Origin: Lumbricus rubellus
Lineage: Eukaryota > Annelida > Clitellata > Crassiclitellata > Lumbricidae
Assembly: GCA_945859605.1 (NCBI GenBank)
Contig: OX243822.1
Coordinates: 26,310,185 to 26,374,184, forward strand
Reading direction: 5' to 3'
Length of the DNA: 64,000 nucleotides
The notes beneath the pieces are model-generated. The model was not told the DNA's origin and did not search any database. It saw nothing but the letters and a program-made list of their open reading frames with translations. Positions 51,451 to 62,799 of the stretch are shown one piece after another. Position 1 is the first letter of the stretch; every line of letters starts with the position of its first letter. The position numbers were made by a program, and so were the translations under genes.

Positions 51451-53894
51451 TTATTTCTTTGCTGCCGCCTTTTTCGGCTTTGCTGCCGCCTTTTTTGCTG
51501 CCACCTTCGGCTTCTTTGCTTTCGTTGGTGTTGCTGCCTTGGGCTTCTTTGCTTTAGCTGCGACTGGTTTTGGCTTTTTGGCTGCTGCCTTTGGCTTGGT
51601 GGCTGCTTTCGTTGCTTTTGCTGGAGACTTTGGTTTCGTGGCTTTGGCCTTCTTTGGCTTGGCTGCCTCGGTTGCCTTCTTGGGCTTCTTCGTCGTCTTC
51701 TTCGGTGTTGCGGCTTTAACCTTCTTGGCAACGGTCTTCGTGGGTTTCTTTGTCGTCTTTGCCTCCTTCGCATGTTCCTTGTCAGTTCCGAGCTTGAAAC
51801 TTCCGGAGGCTCCAACACCCTTCGACTGTTTCAGAGAGCCATTCTTGACTCCCGCTCGAAGTGCCAGTTTAAGGTGAGCGTTGATCACCCTCTCATCCTG
51901 ACCAAGACTGTAGTGCTTGATGACGTACTTGAGAAGTGCCTGACGTGAAGAACCTCCACGCTCCTAAAACACATGAAAGAAATGAAAGCTTTAAAATACA
52001 AGTAAAATACACAGCCATTATCAAATTTCTGTAGTGTAAATGTGGTGTAAATGCATCCCCAATTTTTTTATCAGTAAACAAAAAAGTAAAGGAAGGATGG
52101 GAAAGGAATTGGTATCCTTACTGTCTACGAATCTGCACCAATAATCCATTAACATGGAGCATAATAGATGCAAAACAATCTGAACTTTCAGCTCTTAACC
52201 AAAGCTCTGCCCCTCTGTGAATCAAACCAGGACCTCCTTCAGACAACCTGTCAAACAACCCCTCTGACTTGACGTGGTAGTCATGGATACACTCCATGGT
52301 GCCTTAGTTGGCTAAAAGTAAACATGGAGCAAATTTTTGAAGCAAATGGCCATGGTAGGCTCTGAACTTTTGATATCTCTCTGTTGACAACTGGTGCAAC
52401 AAACATTTCACCACTCGACTATTGCTCACCCACGACTAAACAGCATACACCAACCAATTAGACTAGAGATGACCTTTTTGTATCACCGTGGCTGGACACT
52501 CAGCCTGGACTGGGAGAACTTCCGAGTGAGCTTCGTGAAGGGGCATTATATAAATTCTTGAAGTTAATAAATGTTCCACACAACAAATGTGCATGTCAAC
52601 TTGTCAAGAAACAATTCAAACATTGAACAGTTTAAAGTCACACAAACTGCTCTTCAAAAGAAATTGTAACACACAATGCTTGAACACATAAAACCTTATA
52701 GCTCAGCAGACGGCTCACTTAAAAAATCACTATTGGCCCACTGGGACACTGACCATTCCAATGAAACTCGGCACAAATTTTATTTATTTAAATTTTGATA
52801 TTATTACCCAACAATTTTATAATAATTAATATATTACGTACAGAAAAATTACATAAATTTTTATACCTCCCCATCCCCTGTTGCTCAACGTATAATATTT
52901 TATGGACCACTTCCCCATGCATACGTACAACTAAGACTCTTTTTCCTCGCCTAACAAAGTTGATTAGATGGTCATCTACAAGATATTTATTTTACCGCAT
53001 GCTGTTTATTTTCAAAAATAATGCCACGGAATGATCATAGTATAATGAGGACGTCAAAATTAGAAATATATTTTGCGTAGGCCTGCATACATTTGATCGA
53101 GACACCCCCCCTGCCATACGCACCCATACGCAAAATCTCTTAAATCCAATCACCCTATGTCCCCCACTGCTTACGTAATATAAAACTGATTACAATTCAG
53201 TCTGAAGGGATGCTAGCAAGTTGTTACAGAAGTCAAACTGAAATTTTTGGCAGCCATGCAAGGCTTCAATCAGGTCCCACAGCTCAGGTTAACGACATCT
53301 GGCGAATGAAAGGCGGATCTTCGGGAAGCGATCCGACGTCCGTGGCCCGTGCGGAGGTTCTGACCTTTATGCCAGTGTCACCATTATCCTACACACCATT
53401 ATTCGCAGCAGGTTGCAGTCCTACATAAAAGCCTATTATAACGAATCCTTCCTCTCCTTATTCCCCGTCACCAATACCTCAGTTTCTTTAATGACATTTT
53501 TAGAACTGCACAATCCCTTCTCTTCCCATCCTCCATGCTAAATTAGGCCTACTCCCAATGCTATTTTGGTGACAATGACCTTGTTTTACTGTTTCTAAGT
53601 GCACAGAAGTGCTTCTGAAACACACCACAAATCCTTTTAGAACTGCGTATTTTGTGTAGAACTGCACGCCAAAAGTTCCTGCTATTTCGAAATCTAAATG
53701 CCACCCAAAAAAGGAAAAAAAATTGCATAACTTACTTTCAGGGCTGACAAGCCATCTCGAATCATTGCCGCATACTTCGGATGGTCGGCCACCTTCTTTG
53801 GCTTTGCCTTCGCCGCAGTCTTCTTCTTCGCCGCCGACTTTGCTGGGGTGGTGGCCGCTGGTGCCGCTCCCGCTGCTGCTACTGCGTCAGACAT
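51451..53894 (-). CDS. Linker histone H1 with one intron
   Basis: Two exons, 53894-53736 (53 codons) and 51963-51451 (stop TAA 51453-51451), encode 223 aa. The N-terminal tail is Ala/Lys-rich (MSDAVAAAGAAPAATTPAKS). The winged-helix globular domain spans about residues 34-108 (DHPKYAAMIRDGLSALK, then ERGGSSRQALLKYVIKHYSL and VINAHLKLALRAGVKNGSL). The C-terminal tail is over 100 residues of Lys/Ala/Pro with TPKK and SPAK-type repeats. H1 binds linker DNA at the nucleosome dyad and compacts chromatin. The 1.77-kb intron splits the globular domain after LSALK; replication-dependent H1 genes are usually intronless. No canonical histone 3' stem-loop follows the stop, which suggests a polyadenylated, replication-independent variant. 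Confidence 0.93.
53480..53681. mobile_element. hAT-like MITE, family B, copy 3, in the histone H1 intron
   Basis: Aligns with copy 2 through agaactgcacaatcccttct, gacaatgacctt and gcacagaagtgctt. Ends at ttcctg, 54 bases from H1 exon 1. Flanking duplication no longer evident. Confidence 0.65.
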
Positions 53895-53995
53895 TTTCTT
53901 CAAACTTTCAAAATCTTTCCCACCAAAATACAATCAAAACTTTCCTTTAACCAACGGTCAAACAGCGTAGAATGATCCGCCAGAGCGCGGCACGC

Positions 53996-54002
53996 TTTTA
54001 TG
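53996..54002 (-). promoter_or_regulatory. TATA-like box of the histone H1 gene
   Basis: Minus-strand CATAAAAG lies about 100 bases upstream of the H1 start codon, inside a GC-rich block (cgcgcgcgggtc) that stands out from the AT-rich surroundings. Spacing fits a core promoter. No typical H1 box was found close by. Confidence 0.45.
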
Positions 54003-55189
54003 GACCCGCGCGCGGACCTAGTTGAGGTCTCCGTTCTCAATTGTCATCTCTTGGCGCTTTCGCCTTTCGCTCGGTTTCAGCGTGTGCTTCCAGAGTCAAA
54101 CTTAAATTTAGTTTTCTAAACAATGACAGCTTATTGTGGTTGGAGATTTTTGCAGAAATAATCCTGAATGTCTTGGCTTTCTTCACCGTCCACTTTAAAC
54201 TGTCGGGATTAGTCCAGTAATTTGTAGGTAGCGATCAAACACGATGGTGTCTATTCAAGGCTCAGTGGATACCTTCACTTAGATGTAGATTTTAACAAAT
54301 TCTGAGCCTAATTTCGCAAACTTTTGTAACAGGATATTAGTCGGATCTTCCCTTTAGACGGTGAGAGTAATTTCATGTCGTTTTACTAAGGATTGTCTTT
54401 ACTGCGGCTGATCAAAGCGAACCACACAAACACAGAAATGTTGTTTCGCCATATTGAATGTACATTCCAGCATGAACACAACGTGTCAAATATTCATTAA
54501 AACTGTCAAATTTGCGCTAAATTGAATTCATCTTATTATTCACAAGATTTCACTGAGCCTTCTGATTATTTTTTCGAACGTTTACAAATCCAAGAAGCCA
54601 CAGAATGTGTAATTTCAGAGTGCCTGTGTGCTAAGCATGGGACGCCTTCACAGTAGACCAGAGTACAGGTTTTGACTGACAACATGCGCATTTCATTTTT
54701 AAACAAAAGCAGCGCAAATTGATATTTTTGGGATGTTTAAAATAATTATTCTGCTATTTTTAACTAGCAAGGACAGTAGAATATCAGAGCAATTAGACAA
54801 CAGAAAGGAAATAAAAAAATCTTGCACGACGTTTTGATGACACCAATCTTGATCAAAGCTATAAGCTTATCAGATGTGAAATGTGAATTCAGAATGCGTG
54901 AGGCCAACACACGGTTACCATGACGGAAATGGTATCATGGCGACGATATGAGAGAACTATTCGTAAGAGTCGTAGATATCCGAATGATATCTTAAGCATT
55001 CTGACTTATTGGAGCTGTTTGAAGGTGGTCTATATACTAGCCTAATCAGCACCCAATGGTTTTGACCTGCGTGTGAGAGAGCGCTGTTTCGTATCAACAC
55101 TCCATTGAAATGTTCTGGATTTTTATAAAATACAACGATTTGTCATAATTATACTTACTTCTTCATTTATTTAAAGTTACTTCTCGCAT

Positions 55190-55382
55190 TTCTTTAGAAC
55201 CCCTTGAAGCTTGCTACTCAGAGGCGTTCCCGATTCCAACGCTGAGTTTCACGCCGCAGCGCACGAGCAATTGCAAGTGTCGAACTTGTTCAAGAACCCT
55301 TCGTGGCGGCTTGAGGTGGATTCGAACCTGAAACCCTATGGCTCCAATTAGGCACCGGAAGCATCACTGCACCACCGGCCCC
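55190..55382 (-). mobile_element. tRNA-derived SINE, second complete copy
   Basis: Same architecture: minus-strand ggggccggtggtgcagtga, B box ggttcgaatcc, body gggaacgcctctgagtagc, tail cttcaaggggtt. It differs from the first copy at many sites, so it is old. Confidence 0.7.
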
Positions 55383-55713
55383 TTACTATTATTTTCAGAC
55401 CTGATAAGGGATATTTTCTGATTTTAGGGTTTACTCTTAATAATTTCTTTGCATTTAATGGTATCTTAAATAAACAAACCCAAGGTCTCAGGCTTACTAT
55501 GGGAGCGGGCTCATCAGTGCAAGCTGCAAATAAAATTATTATTATAACGTATAAATTCTTTGAAAATTTAACAGTACTCACCCTGAAACAATTTGGAGCG
55601 ATAATAGGTTCATTGATGACCTCTTTGGTATTTGGAATAAAACCCATGTAGAACTGGATATATATTCCAATATGTTAAATGATTTTCGACTTAATTTCAA
55701 ATTTACCTTAAAC

Positions 55714-55889
55714 CGGGGTTTAAAGTGTGGCAGGACGGTCATGGACGGCGTCCTGGCACTTATTTTCAAATCTCTATGCCGTCCTGCCACTTATTTGACC
55801 AGCCCACCTGAAAATGTAAGGGGCGTCCTGGCACTTCTTTTGGAAAGGTAAGAGGCGTCCAGGCACTTTTTTAAACACTTTTAGCACTG
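55714..55889. mobile_element. hAT-like MITE, family A, copy 5
   Basis: Complete copy with a perfect 8-bp duplication ccttaaac (55706-55713 and 55890-55897). Shows the inner inverted pair gcaggacggtcatggacggc and gccgtcctgccac. Confidence 0.85.
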
Positions 55890-56833
55890 CCTTAAACCGC
55901 ACTACAATAGAAATTTCATTTCTAGATGTTAAGGTAGCCTAATTAAAAATAATAGTCTTGTCTACAGACTACTATCCATGCAAAACCTACTGATAAAAAA
56001 GGTACCTTACTTAATTATCTTAGTAATCCTCCACTCCACACAAAGAGAGCAATCCCCTTTGGCCAACTTTTGAGCCTCATAACTTACAACCCAGATAATT
56101 AACATGTCAAATGCCTCTAAATTAAGGGTCACCCTGAAAGTATTTTAATTAAACAAAGCTATTCTTGAATTGAGCCAGATAGATAGATTGGGCCTACTTA
56201 AATATAAGGATAAATCCATTGAGATATATAAACCGATTTTAATATTAATTATTATGAAAGTAAATTTGAAAACAAAAGTTGCCTTACAAAAACGCTTTTT
56301 TAACTTTGGATAGAATTTGTAGGCGAAAACTTAGAACTGCGCAATTATTTTAAAAACAAAACCAATGATTGACTTAAAAATGGGAGAAATAATGATAGAA
56401 AACCGTTTAATCAGTGCAAAATTTCCATCACCGTGGTATATGCTAAAGACTTTTACAAATAATTTTGACACAGACGGAATTGATTTGGAGAACTTAAGCA
56501 ATTTTTTGGCCTTGATGTTTGAATACTGACTGTTTATATATTAGGCCTATAGTAAATTTATGTTCATTTGACCAGCTGACTGGGCTACAACCGATACAAT
56601 ACTCTTTTTGAACTTTATGGCTAACTGATTTGCTGTTTTTATATTAGCCTATATCCGATATCCTGTCTCATAGTTAAGTCTTTTTTAGTAAATTTTATAT
56701 TTAGCTCCCTCACTTTCATTCTGATTTACTCTGTTTACGCATTTAACGTTCTTCGATAAAATATTTCATTTTGAAGTATTTTACCTATTGTAATATTGTA
56801 ATCGTAGGCCTACTTTTATATAGCGTCCCTTCA

Positions 56834-57320
56834 GGGGCCGTCCATAAAGTAGCCTACGTCACGCTATTTTTGACCATTTTTGACCCCCTCCCCCTGTCAC
56901 AAACTGTCACAAGTCTCGGACCCCCTAAAGTACGTCACACTGTCTCGGACCCCCCCCCCCCCTAAAGTACATCACACTTTGGAATTTAAAAAAATTAACA
57001 CCTTATTCAAATTTAATCTAAACACGCTTCACTATTAAACTGTAAAGTTTCCACTTAAAAGAACTATCACATTATTAAAATGACTTTAATAGTAGAATAG
57101 TTAATTGTCAACAGTTGTCACAGTTATTCATTGAAGCAGTAACTCAATGTAGATTGAATTTGAAAAAAAATTGCAAAGATTAGACTAGACAATTATATAA
57201 TACACATCGTTAAAAAATGTGTGACGTCACACATGGCCTGACCCCCTCCCTCTGTCACAAACTGTCACACCTTCTTACATCCCCTCCCCCTCGAGCGTGA
57301 CGTACTTTATGGACGGCCCC
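56834..57320. mobile_element. Harbinger-like non-autonomous element inside a LINE tail
   Basis: Termini ggggccgtccataaagta and its complement tactttatggacggcccc, both with adjacent acgtcacgc or gcgtgacgt; 3-bp TCA duplication (56831-56833, 57321-57323). Subterminal gaccccctccc and tgtcacaaactgtcacac occur at both ends. Confidence 0.75.
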
Positions 57321-57323
57321 TCA

Positions 57324-57860
57324 AGAGAATTCATCAGGGGCGCTCCCGACCTCACACCAAACCACAATAAAAGAGATCTGGTTTTCAAACGCTTGCGGAA
57401 AAAGGGCAAAGAAAGACAAAGAAGTTCAGTGCGGAGACTAACAGGTAACTTATTCCAGAAAGACGGACCAAACATAGCAAAACTTCTATGCAGCACTGTA
57501 GAAGATCAAGCCATAGGAACAACCAGGTCACCATGCGTAGCATAGCGAAGGAATCTACGAACTGGAATGTATAGCACAGGTAGGCTACACAGAGTTCCAC
57601 AAGATAGGTCGGAGCTTGGCCAGTTAGACAATTACGCATGAACATTAGAATCTTAAACTCAATACATTTTTGCATAGGCAATCAGTGCAGTTCTTCCCGT
57701 ATAAAACCTGATAATTATATGCCCAAACTTTTGTATGCCACCAATCAGGCGAGTTGCAGCAATTAAGGACACATTGTAACTTATTAATGCGTGAAAGGGT
57801 TAAGCCCGCATAAATGGCACTGCCATAGTCAACTCTCGTGCATATAAATGCATGCATCAG
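57324..57860 (-). mobile_element. Decayed CR1/L2-like LINE, 3' end of ORF2
   Basis: Three minus-strand frames carry consecutive C-terminal RT motifs: VDYGSAIYAGLTLSRINKLQ (about 57857-57750), FKILMFMRNCLTGQAPTYLV (about 57660-57600) and RSFAMFGPSFWNKLPVSLRT (about 57487-57430), then SGAPLMNSLE. Frameshifts separate them. The 3' tail continues across the Harbinger insertion to agggacgctatataaaag at about 56812-56830. Confidence 0.75.
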
Positions 57861-58689
57861 AGCAGTGGTGGCTTTGGTTGTAGCCTAAGCGAGCGACGCA
57901 CCGAGCGACTCTGACGAAGATGGCAGAAACAAGTGCGACATAACTAATTTTAACTTAGTTTGACTAATTTTAACCTAGTTTAACTAATTTTACTTAGTTT
58001 AACTAATTTTACTTAGTTTAACTAATTTTATATAGTTTAAAGAACATTCTGCAAAATTCTATACCTTACATAATTTTGGTTTCTTCCCGTGGTCTTATTC
58101 GTCTAGCCGCTCTAGCGATTAGTTTTGATGGTAGGCCTTCTATTTTATTGTGTTACCTGTTATTGTCTGATAGCGCCATCTTCTGAATCGTGTTGTACCA
58201 ATTATTTTAATTATGGTGAAGACTACTTAAACATCTATAATACAGTATCCGGTTCATTTATGAGGTGTTATGCTTCTTGTTGGGAGGAGGTTGGGCGTAC
58301 ATGGGCGCGCAACCTTCATAGGGTCTCCGTGTGGGGGATTTGTAAACGACCTTTATTGAGATATCCGTTCAGCTCACCTTTTCCCATCCTTCTCCATATT
58401 CACATCTCAAAGGCGTACCCTAGGCTACAAAGAGAAAAATAGTGATAAAGGTTAATAATGCATTAAAACGGAAAAAGAAAGGTCGCAGGGTATTGGTCGA
58501 GCGATTGAAAGTCGAAATGAACAACTCCGAAGAGAAGTTTACTCACTATGCAATTTTTCCATCTTATTGAAAACTTAAGACGCGTGTGCCTAAATTACTC
58601 TTTTCAGTGTTGTATACGTCTCGTCTTAAATTAGCGCATTCGAAACACAATCTATTACAACAGTGATGCTGTGAGATCAGTGATCTAGG

Positions 58690-58875
58690 CAGGGCTTGAA
58701 GTGTGGCAGGACGGTCATGGACGGCGTTCATGCACTTATTTTAAAATCTGAACGCCGTCCTGCCACTTATTGGCCAGCACAGCCTGGAAAAATAAGGGGA
58801 GTCCTTGCACTTCTTGTGGAAAGGTTACAAGGTAACAGGCGTCCAGGCACTTCTTTTTCCGCACTGTAAGCACTG
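58690..58875. mobile_element. hAT-like MITE, family A, copy 6
   Basis: Starts cagggcttgaagtg and ends cactgtaagcactg. Flanks gatctagg and gatccaag match at 6 of 8 bases. It contains an extra caaggtaacagg-type variation relative to copy 5. Confidence 0.75.
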
Positions 58876-61580
58876 GATCCAAGTTCATGTTGTGCTGATC
58901 ATCATGTTGCAGCGATCCAGAGGATCAGTGTAATGAGATCAGTGTAAAAATTACTAGTAGAGACCTACTGCATGCGGCCATTAGCTGATGACCGTTTTTA
59001 ATCATTCGGTCATTTGGTCGGAAATCTCTTCTTTATAGCATAACCAGTATGCCAGTATTTTTCCCTAGATTAACAACATACATGTCCTAACCCTTAAGTA
59101 TTGGGGTAGGACAAATGCATGGACGGTCCCCCACCACACCCGCCCCCTTTACCCCCTAAGTCTCCACCCATGCTGGTAGGGTATAAACTAATTGGATGTG
59201 CACCAAAATAGACGAATTGGCACCGACTTTCGGCAAAGATCTTTTTGTTATGATAAATCTAGATTTAAAAAAAACACCAAAGCTTATGTTGCAATACAGT
59301 TGGGTCCAGATAATTAGTTACACGCCAGAAGGCAGCTTCAGTTTCCTTCTGCAATTAGGGGCCTAGTGCAAGGTCCATCCAGATCGCAGCTGGACCGTGC
59401 ACGTGTAAGCTTATTTCATACTTTCCATGTACTTTCCTGTTGAATATGTAGCAATGATTTGTTCCGGATGCATGAAGTATTGTACACAAAACTGCTTTTC
59501 AAACATAACCAAAAAGTTCTATCTAACACTAGTTTTAAACATTTATAGGCTAGGCCTATGTAGCCTAATGTTGGTATCCTATAACATGAAACATCAAAAT
59601 AGGCTTAATACTGTCAACGCAACTTTTGTCAAATTATCCATCTACAAACAATAAAAATTTCAATATCCCTAAACAGGAATCCTTTGTAAAAATGTTCGTA
59701 TATCTTCGAAGAATGATCCGTGATAAAACTAGGCCAACACACTACAGAAGAAGCACCTAGGCCTATGCCAAAAACTACGAGTTGCCATGCATAAGGTCCA
59801 CTTCATCCTCATAATTTTATATGTCCCTCTTCGAGCTCTCTTAATAACATGCGTATTTTCTCACTTGCAATTTAGACCGTGAATAAAATTATCAAATTAC
59901 ACAATATAAAGAAACACCGACGCTTAAAACAATGTGTAGGCGTAGAGTATAAAAGTCCACTTTCAGATGCATAGGCCTACAGGTCTTTATACGAGATTCC
60001 TCTATAAAATGATCGTATTTTTGCAATTTAGATTGCGAATAAATTAAATTACACACTCTCAAGAAAATACCAAAAGGCGAAAACAACGCCTAAAGTCCAA
60101 TGTTTCATTTGCATTCAAGTAGGCCTATAAATTAATAATACCTCTGTACGCTCGAAAATACGGTGCGTAGGCGTAACCTATATGGAAGTCCACTTCAGTT
60201 TCATATGTAGGCCTACGTCTCTGTACGAGATAATGCTGAGCTGTTCCTTTGAATTGGTTTTAATATGATACCGGTACGCCCACGTGCTTTTTAGAACGTC
60301 GTTGAAATTTTTTTATTATAATATGAAATTCAAGTTAACAACTGAACAAAACATAGCCTATATTTTACATAAACATAACACTAGGCCCTTATAGGTCGTA
60401 CCTGCACTTTTATCACTTCAATTTGTTTCCAACAAAATCTGTCTTTTATTAAGCCTTAAGATAGTTTATGGGCTCGTGCCTGCTCTTCTAAGGGACCCTG
60501 AATTTCTTTCGTCAGCCTTGACGGGCCTGACCACGAGATACGGTGTTGGGTGTCAAATGTTAGGATGTCATCTTGATATCCGTGTCATATTATGAGGGCA
60601 GTTGGTAAGCCTCCCCCTCACCGCCTGCTGTTCCGGCTGACAAGGTAAATGAACTCTTTATCATTGAATTTGGCTAGATGGGAGTGCAAATGGAGAAGAA
60701 ATCTCCCGAACAGTATTTCGAACGACCCAGGTAGTGATTTGGGCCCCGACCTTTCGTTTGACAGTTCAAAACGAAAAGTGTAGGCCTATATAGGCTTATA
60801 AAAACATTGTCTTGGGCCATTTTAAACAAAAAGGCGTTTTTAGACTACTGATAGACTAAAACAGAAATGAAAAATTTCAGCATTACTGTCAGGTGCACTA
60901 TTGACTTCGGCGGGCATTTACTGCGTACTTTGATGTTTCACAACGATGTTTATATAATGAAACCTATCAATGGAACAGCTGCAATATAGCAGTTAAATTT
61001 GTACAAGTTTGAACACATCCATTTGTAAATGTTTTGCACAGTGTAGGCCTATAAATGGCTCGCAACGTCCTAATCACCTAATGAAATCAGTCATCATCTG
61101 CTTGTGTATGTTCGCGTCTTAGAATATTATTATTGTGAAGGAGCGTGGAAGTTAAACTGTCACAAGTTTCTAGCACTGAAAGGTAAAAGCTGATTCAAAA
61201 ATAAAATATTATTTGTTTAGGCCAAAGATTAAACAACTGAGTAATTTTTTGTGATGTTGTTTTAGATTGAAGCTATTGGCCTACGTCATCTCTGGTTCAA
61301 TCGAAATGTTTGAAATCTCAAAGTAGGCCTACGCTTCTGCTTAGAAGTGGATTGATGCCGTACAATTAAGTCAAAATAACACAAATCGTAGAAGTCTCGC
61401 TTAGACCAAAATGTATTCAGCCCAAGGGGCATTTTTCGTTCAGATCATATTAGACAAAAATAGGGTAAATGTTTAAGTCTAAGAACTTTTTATTTTCTAA
61501 ATACTGAAAATATACGTTGGAATTTGTGAATAATGTATGTGAATGTGTATTTGTTCCAGAGGGAAGATCTAAGTAGCGCA

Positions 61581-62426
61581 ATGTTGCCAATCGTCCTCCT
61601 CGTATTCGCATTCATTTACCAGCTGTCAACGACCTCTGGTGTTAGCCCACCACTCAATTATTACGACGCTGATACTGATCTGGACGTCATCAAGGTATGG
61701 TATGAGATGGTCAAGAATCCACTCAACGAGAAAACATCAATGAAACAGCTGGACGAGGAAGCAAAGAGCATGGTGGGTAAAACGGGCAGTCGCATGAACG
61801 AGTACCTCGAGAGAGCGCAAAAGAAGAACAAGTGCGTCAGTGTGCCCGGTCTGACGCTCGCGGAATGTCTCGTGGTGACAATGTACACGGATGACAGTTC
61901 GCCAACAGCTTTTTTCAAAGAATATAATGCGGCCTCAACAGGCAGAGTCTGGAAGCCGTACAAAGTCTACACCACCCTCCTGATGTCCGCCCTCGGGAAA
62001 CTGTCCAAGATCGATCCCATACCGCAAGATGCAATCCTCTACCGTGGAATCAGCTTCAGACCGGAGAAACCGAAGGCTTGTCGACTCTTCTGGAAAGCGT
62101 TTTCCTCGGCTACGTTGGATTTTCCGACCGCAAAAGGCTTTGCCGGTTCCAATGGAATGATACTCAAGTTTCAACCACAGGTTTCACGTTACGCAGCTCA
62201 AGTAGGGAAGTTGTCGAAATTCCCCGATGAAAAGGAGGTAATTCTACCTCCGTTCATGTCGTTTGAGTTAATAAACGAAGACGGACCAGACTTCTATTTC
62301 AATTTTCGAGCACCTAAAGCCCAAGAGCTTCTTATTAACCCATCATTTTTCTGCGGTTTATTCGATTTGGTTTGCTTAAAAAATACCGCTTATCTTCTTC
62401 CCGTTATCAGTGTACCAATCGGATGA
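61581..62426 (+). CDS. Secreted or surface mono-ADP-ribosyltransferase (R-S-E type)
   Basis: Single-exon reading frame of 281 codons plus stop. A 3' splice site (ttgttccag) at 61551-61559 followed by 21 untranslated bases favours the ATG at 61581, which exposes a signal peptide (MLPIVLLVFAFIYQLSTTSG); an in-frame ATG at 61533 exists upstream of that acceptor. The R-S-E signature of arginine-specific ARTs is present: Arg155 in LYRGISF, Ser175-Ser176 in FSSAT, and Glu217-x-Glu219 in DEKEVILPP. Two cysteine-bearing segments (NKCVSVPGLTLAEC) fit an extracellular protein. The hydrophobic C terminus (LLPVISVPIG) could be a GPI-anchor signal, as in vertebrate ecto-ARTs, but this is weak. The family transfers ADP-ribose from NAD+ to protein side chains, usually Arg. 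Target unknown; origin by horizontal transfer not assessable here. Confidence 0.8.
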   Translation: MLPIVLLVFAFIYQLSTTSGVSPPLNYYDADTDLDVIKVWYEMVKNPLNEKTSMKQLDEEAKSMVGKTGSRMNEYLERAQKKNKCVSVPGLTLAECLVVTMYTDDSSPTAFFKEYNAASTGRVWKPYKVYTTLLMSALGKLSKIDPIPQDAILYRGISFRPEKPKACRLFWKAFSSATLDFPTAKGFAGSNGMILKFQPQVSRYAAQVGKLSKFPDEKEVILPPFMSFELINEDGPDFYFNFRAPKAQELLINPSFFCGLFDLVCLKNTAYLLPVISVPIG

Positions 62427-62799
62427 CCGTCTTATGCCATGCCATCATTCTCTTTTGCCGTCAAAATTTTAATTAACTTCATGCATGTGATTCCTTCTTG
62501 TTAATTAGACATTGATCACTAACTTAGAAAACGATAGGCCTACAATATAATTCTTATAACCTATAATTATTGACATTGCGTCCAATTGTATTCAAGAGAC
62601 CAACGTATACGCCCTAAACGTTATTGTGAGCCTAAAATTAAAATTTGTTGTGTTTCCTCCTTTTGTTAATTATATGCAATTAAAAAATCTAGTAGGTGTA
62701 GCCTACGTTATTAATAGAGATCACAAAGCAGCGATCGTTAAACTCGCGATCTCAACATAGTTTGAAACTTTGAGCAACATGCAGTTATTGTCACCAACC

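Larger units (their letters stand above)
53895..61559. other. Intergenic region between histone H1 and the ADP-ribosyltransferase
   Basis: Contains the H1 promoter side (53.9-54.2 kb), SINE at 55.2 kb, MITE A at 55.7 and 58.7 kb, Harbinger-like element and LINE remnant 56.8-57.9 kb, and a short ctaattttaacttagttt repeat at 57940-58035. 58.9-61.5 kb is AT-rich with many TAGGCCTA palindromes and no recognised gene. Confidence 0.6.

Noticed and set aside
51438..51818. Arg/Gln-rich minus frame of 126 codons
   Set aside because: Alternate frame of the Lys/Ala-rich H1 tail; the H1 frame has domain and splice support.
61533..61580. Upstream ATG for the ADP-ribosyltransferase
   Set aside because: A good acceptor (ttgttccag) lies between it and the second ATG, and only the second start exposes a signal peptide at the N terminus.
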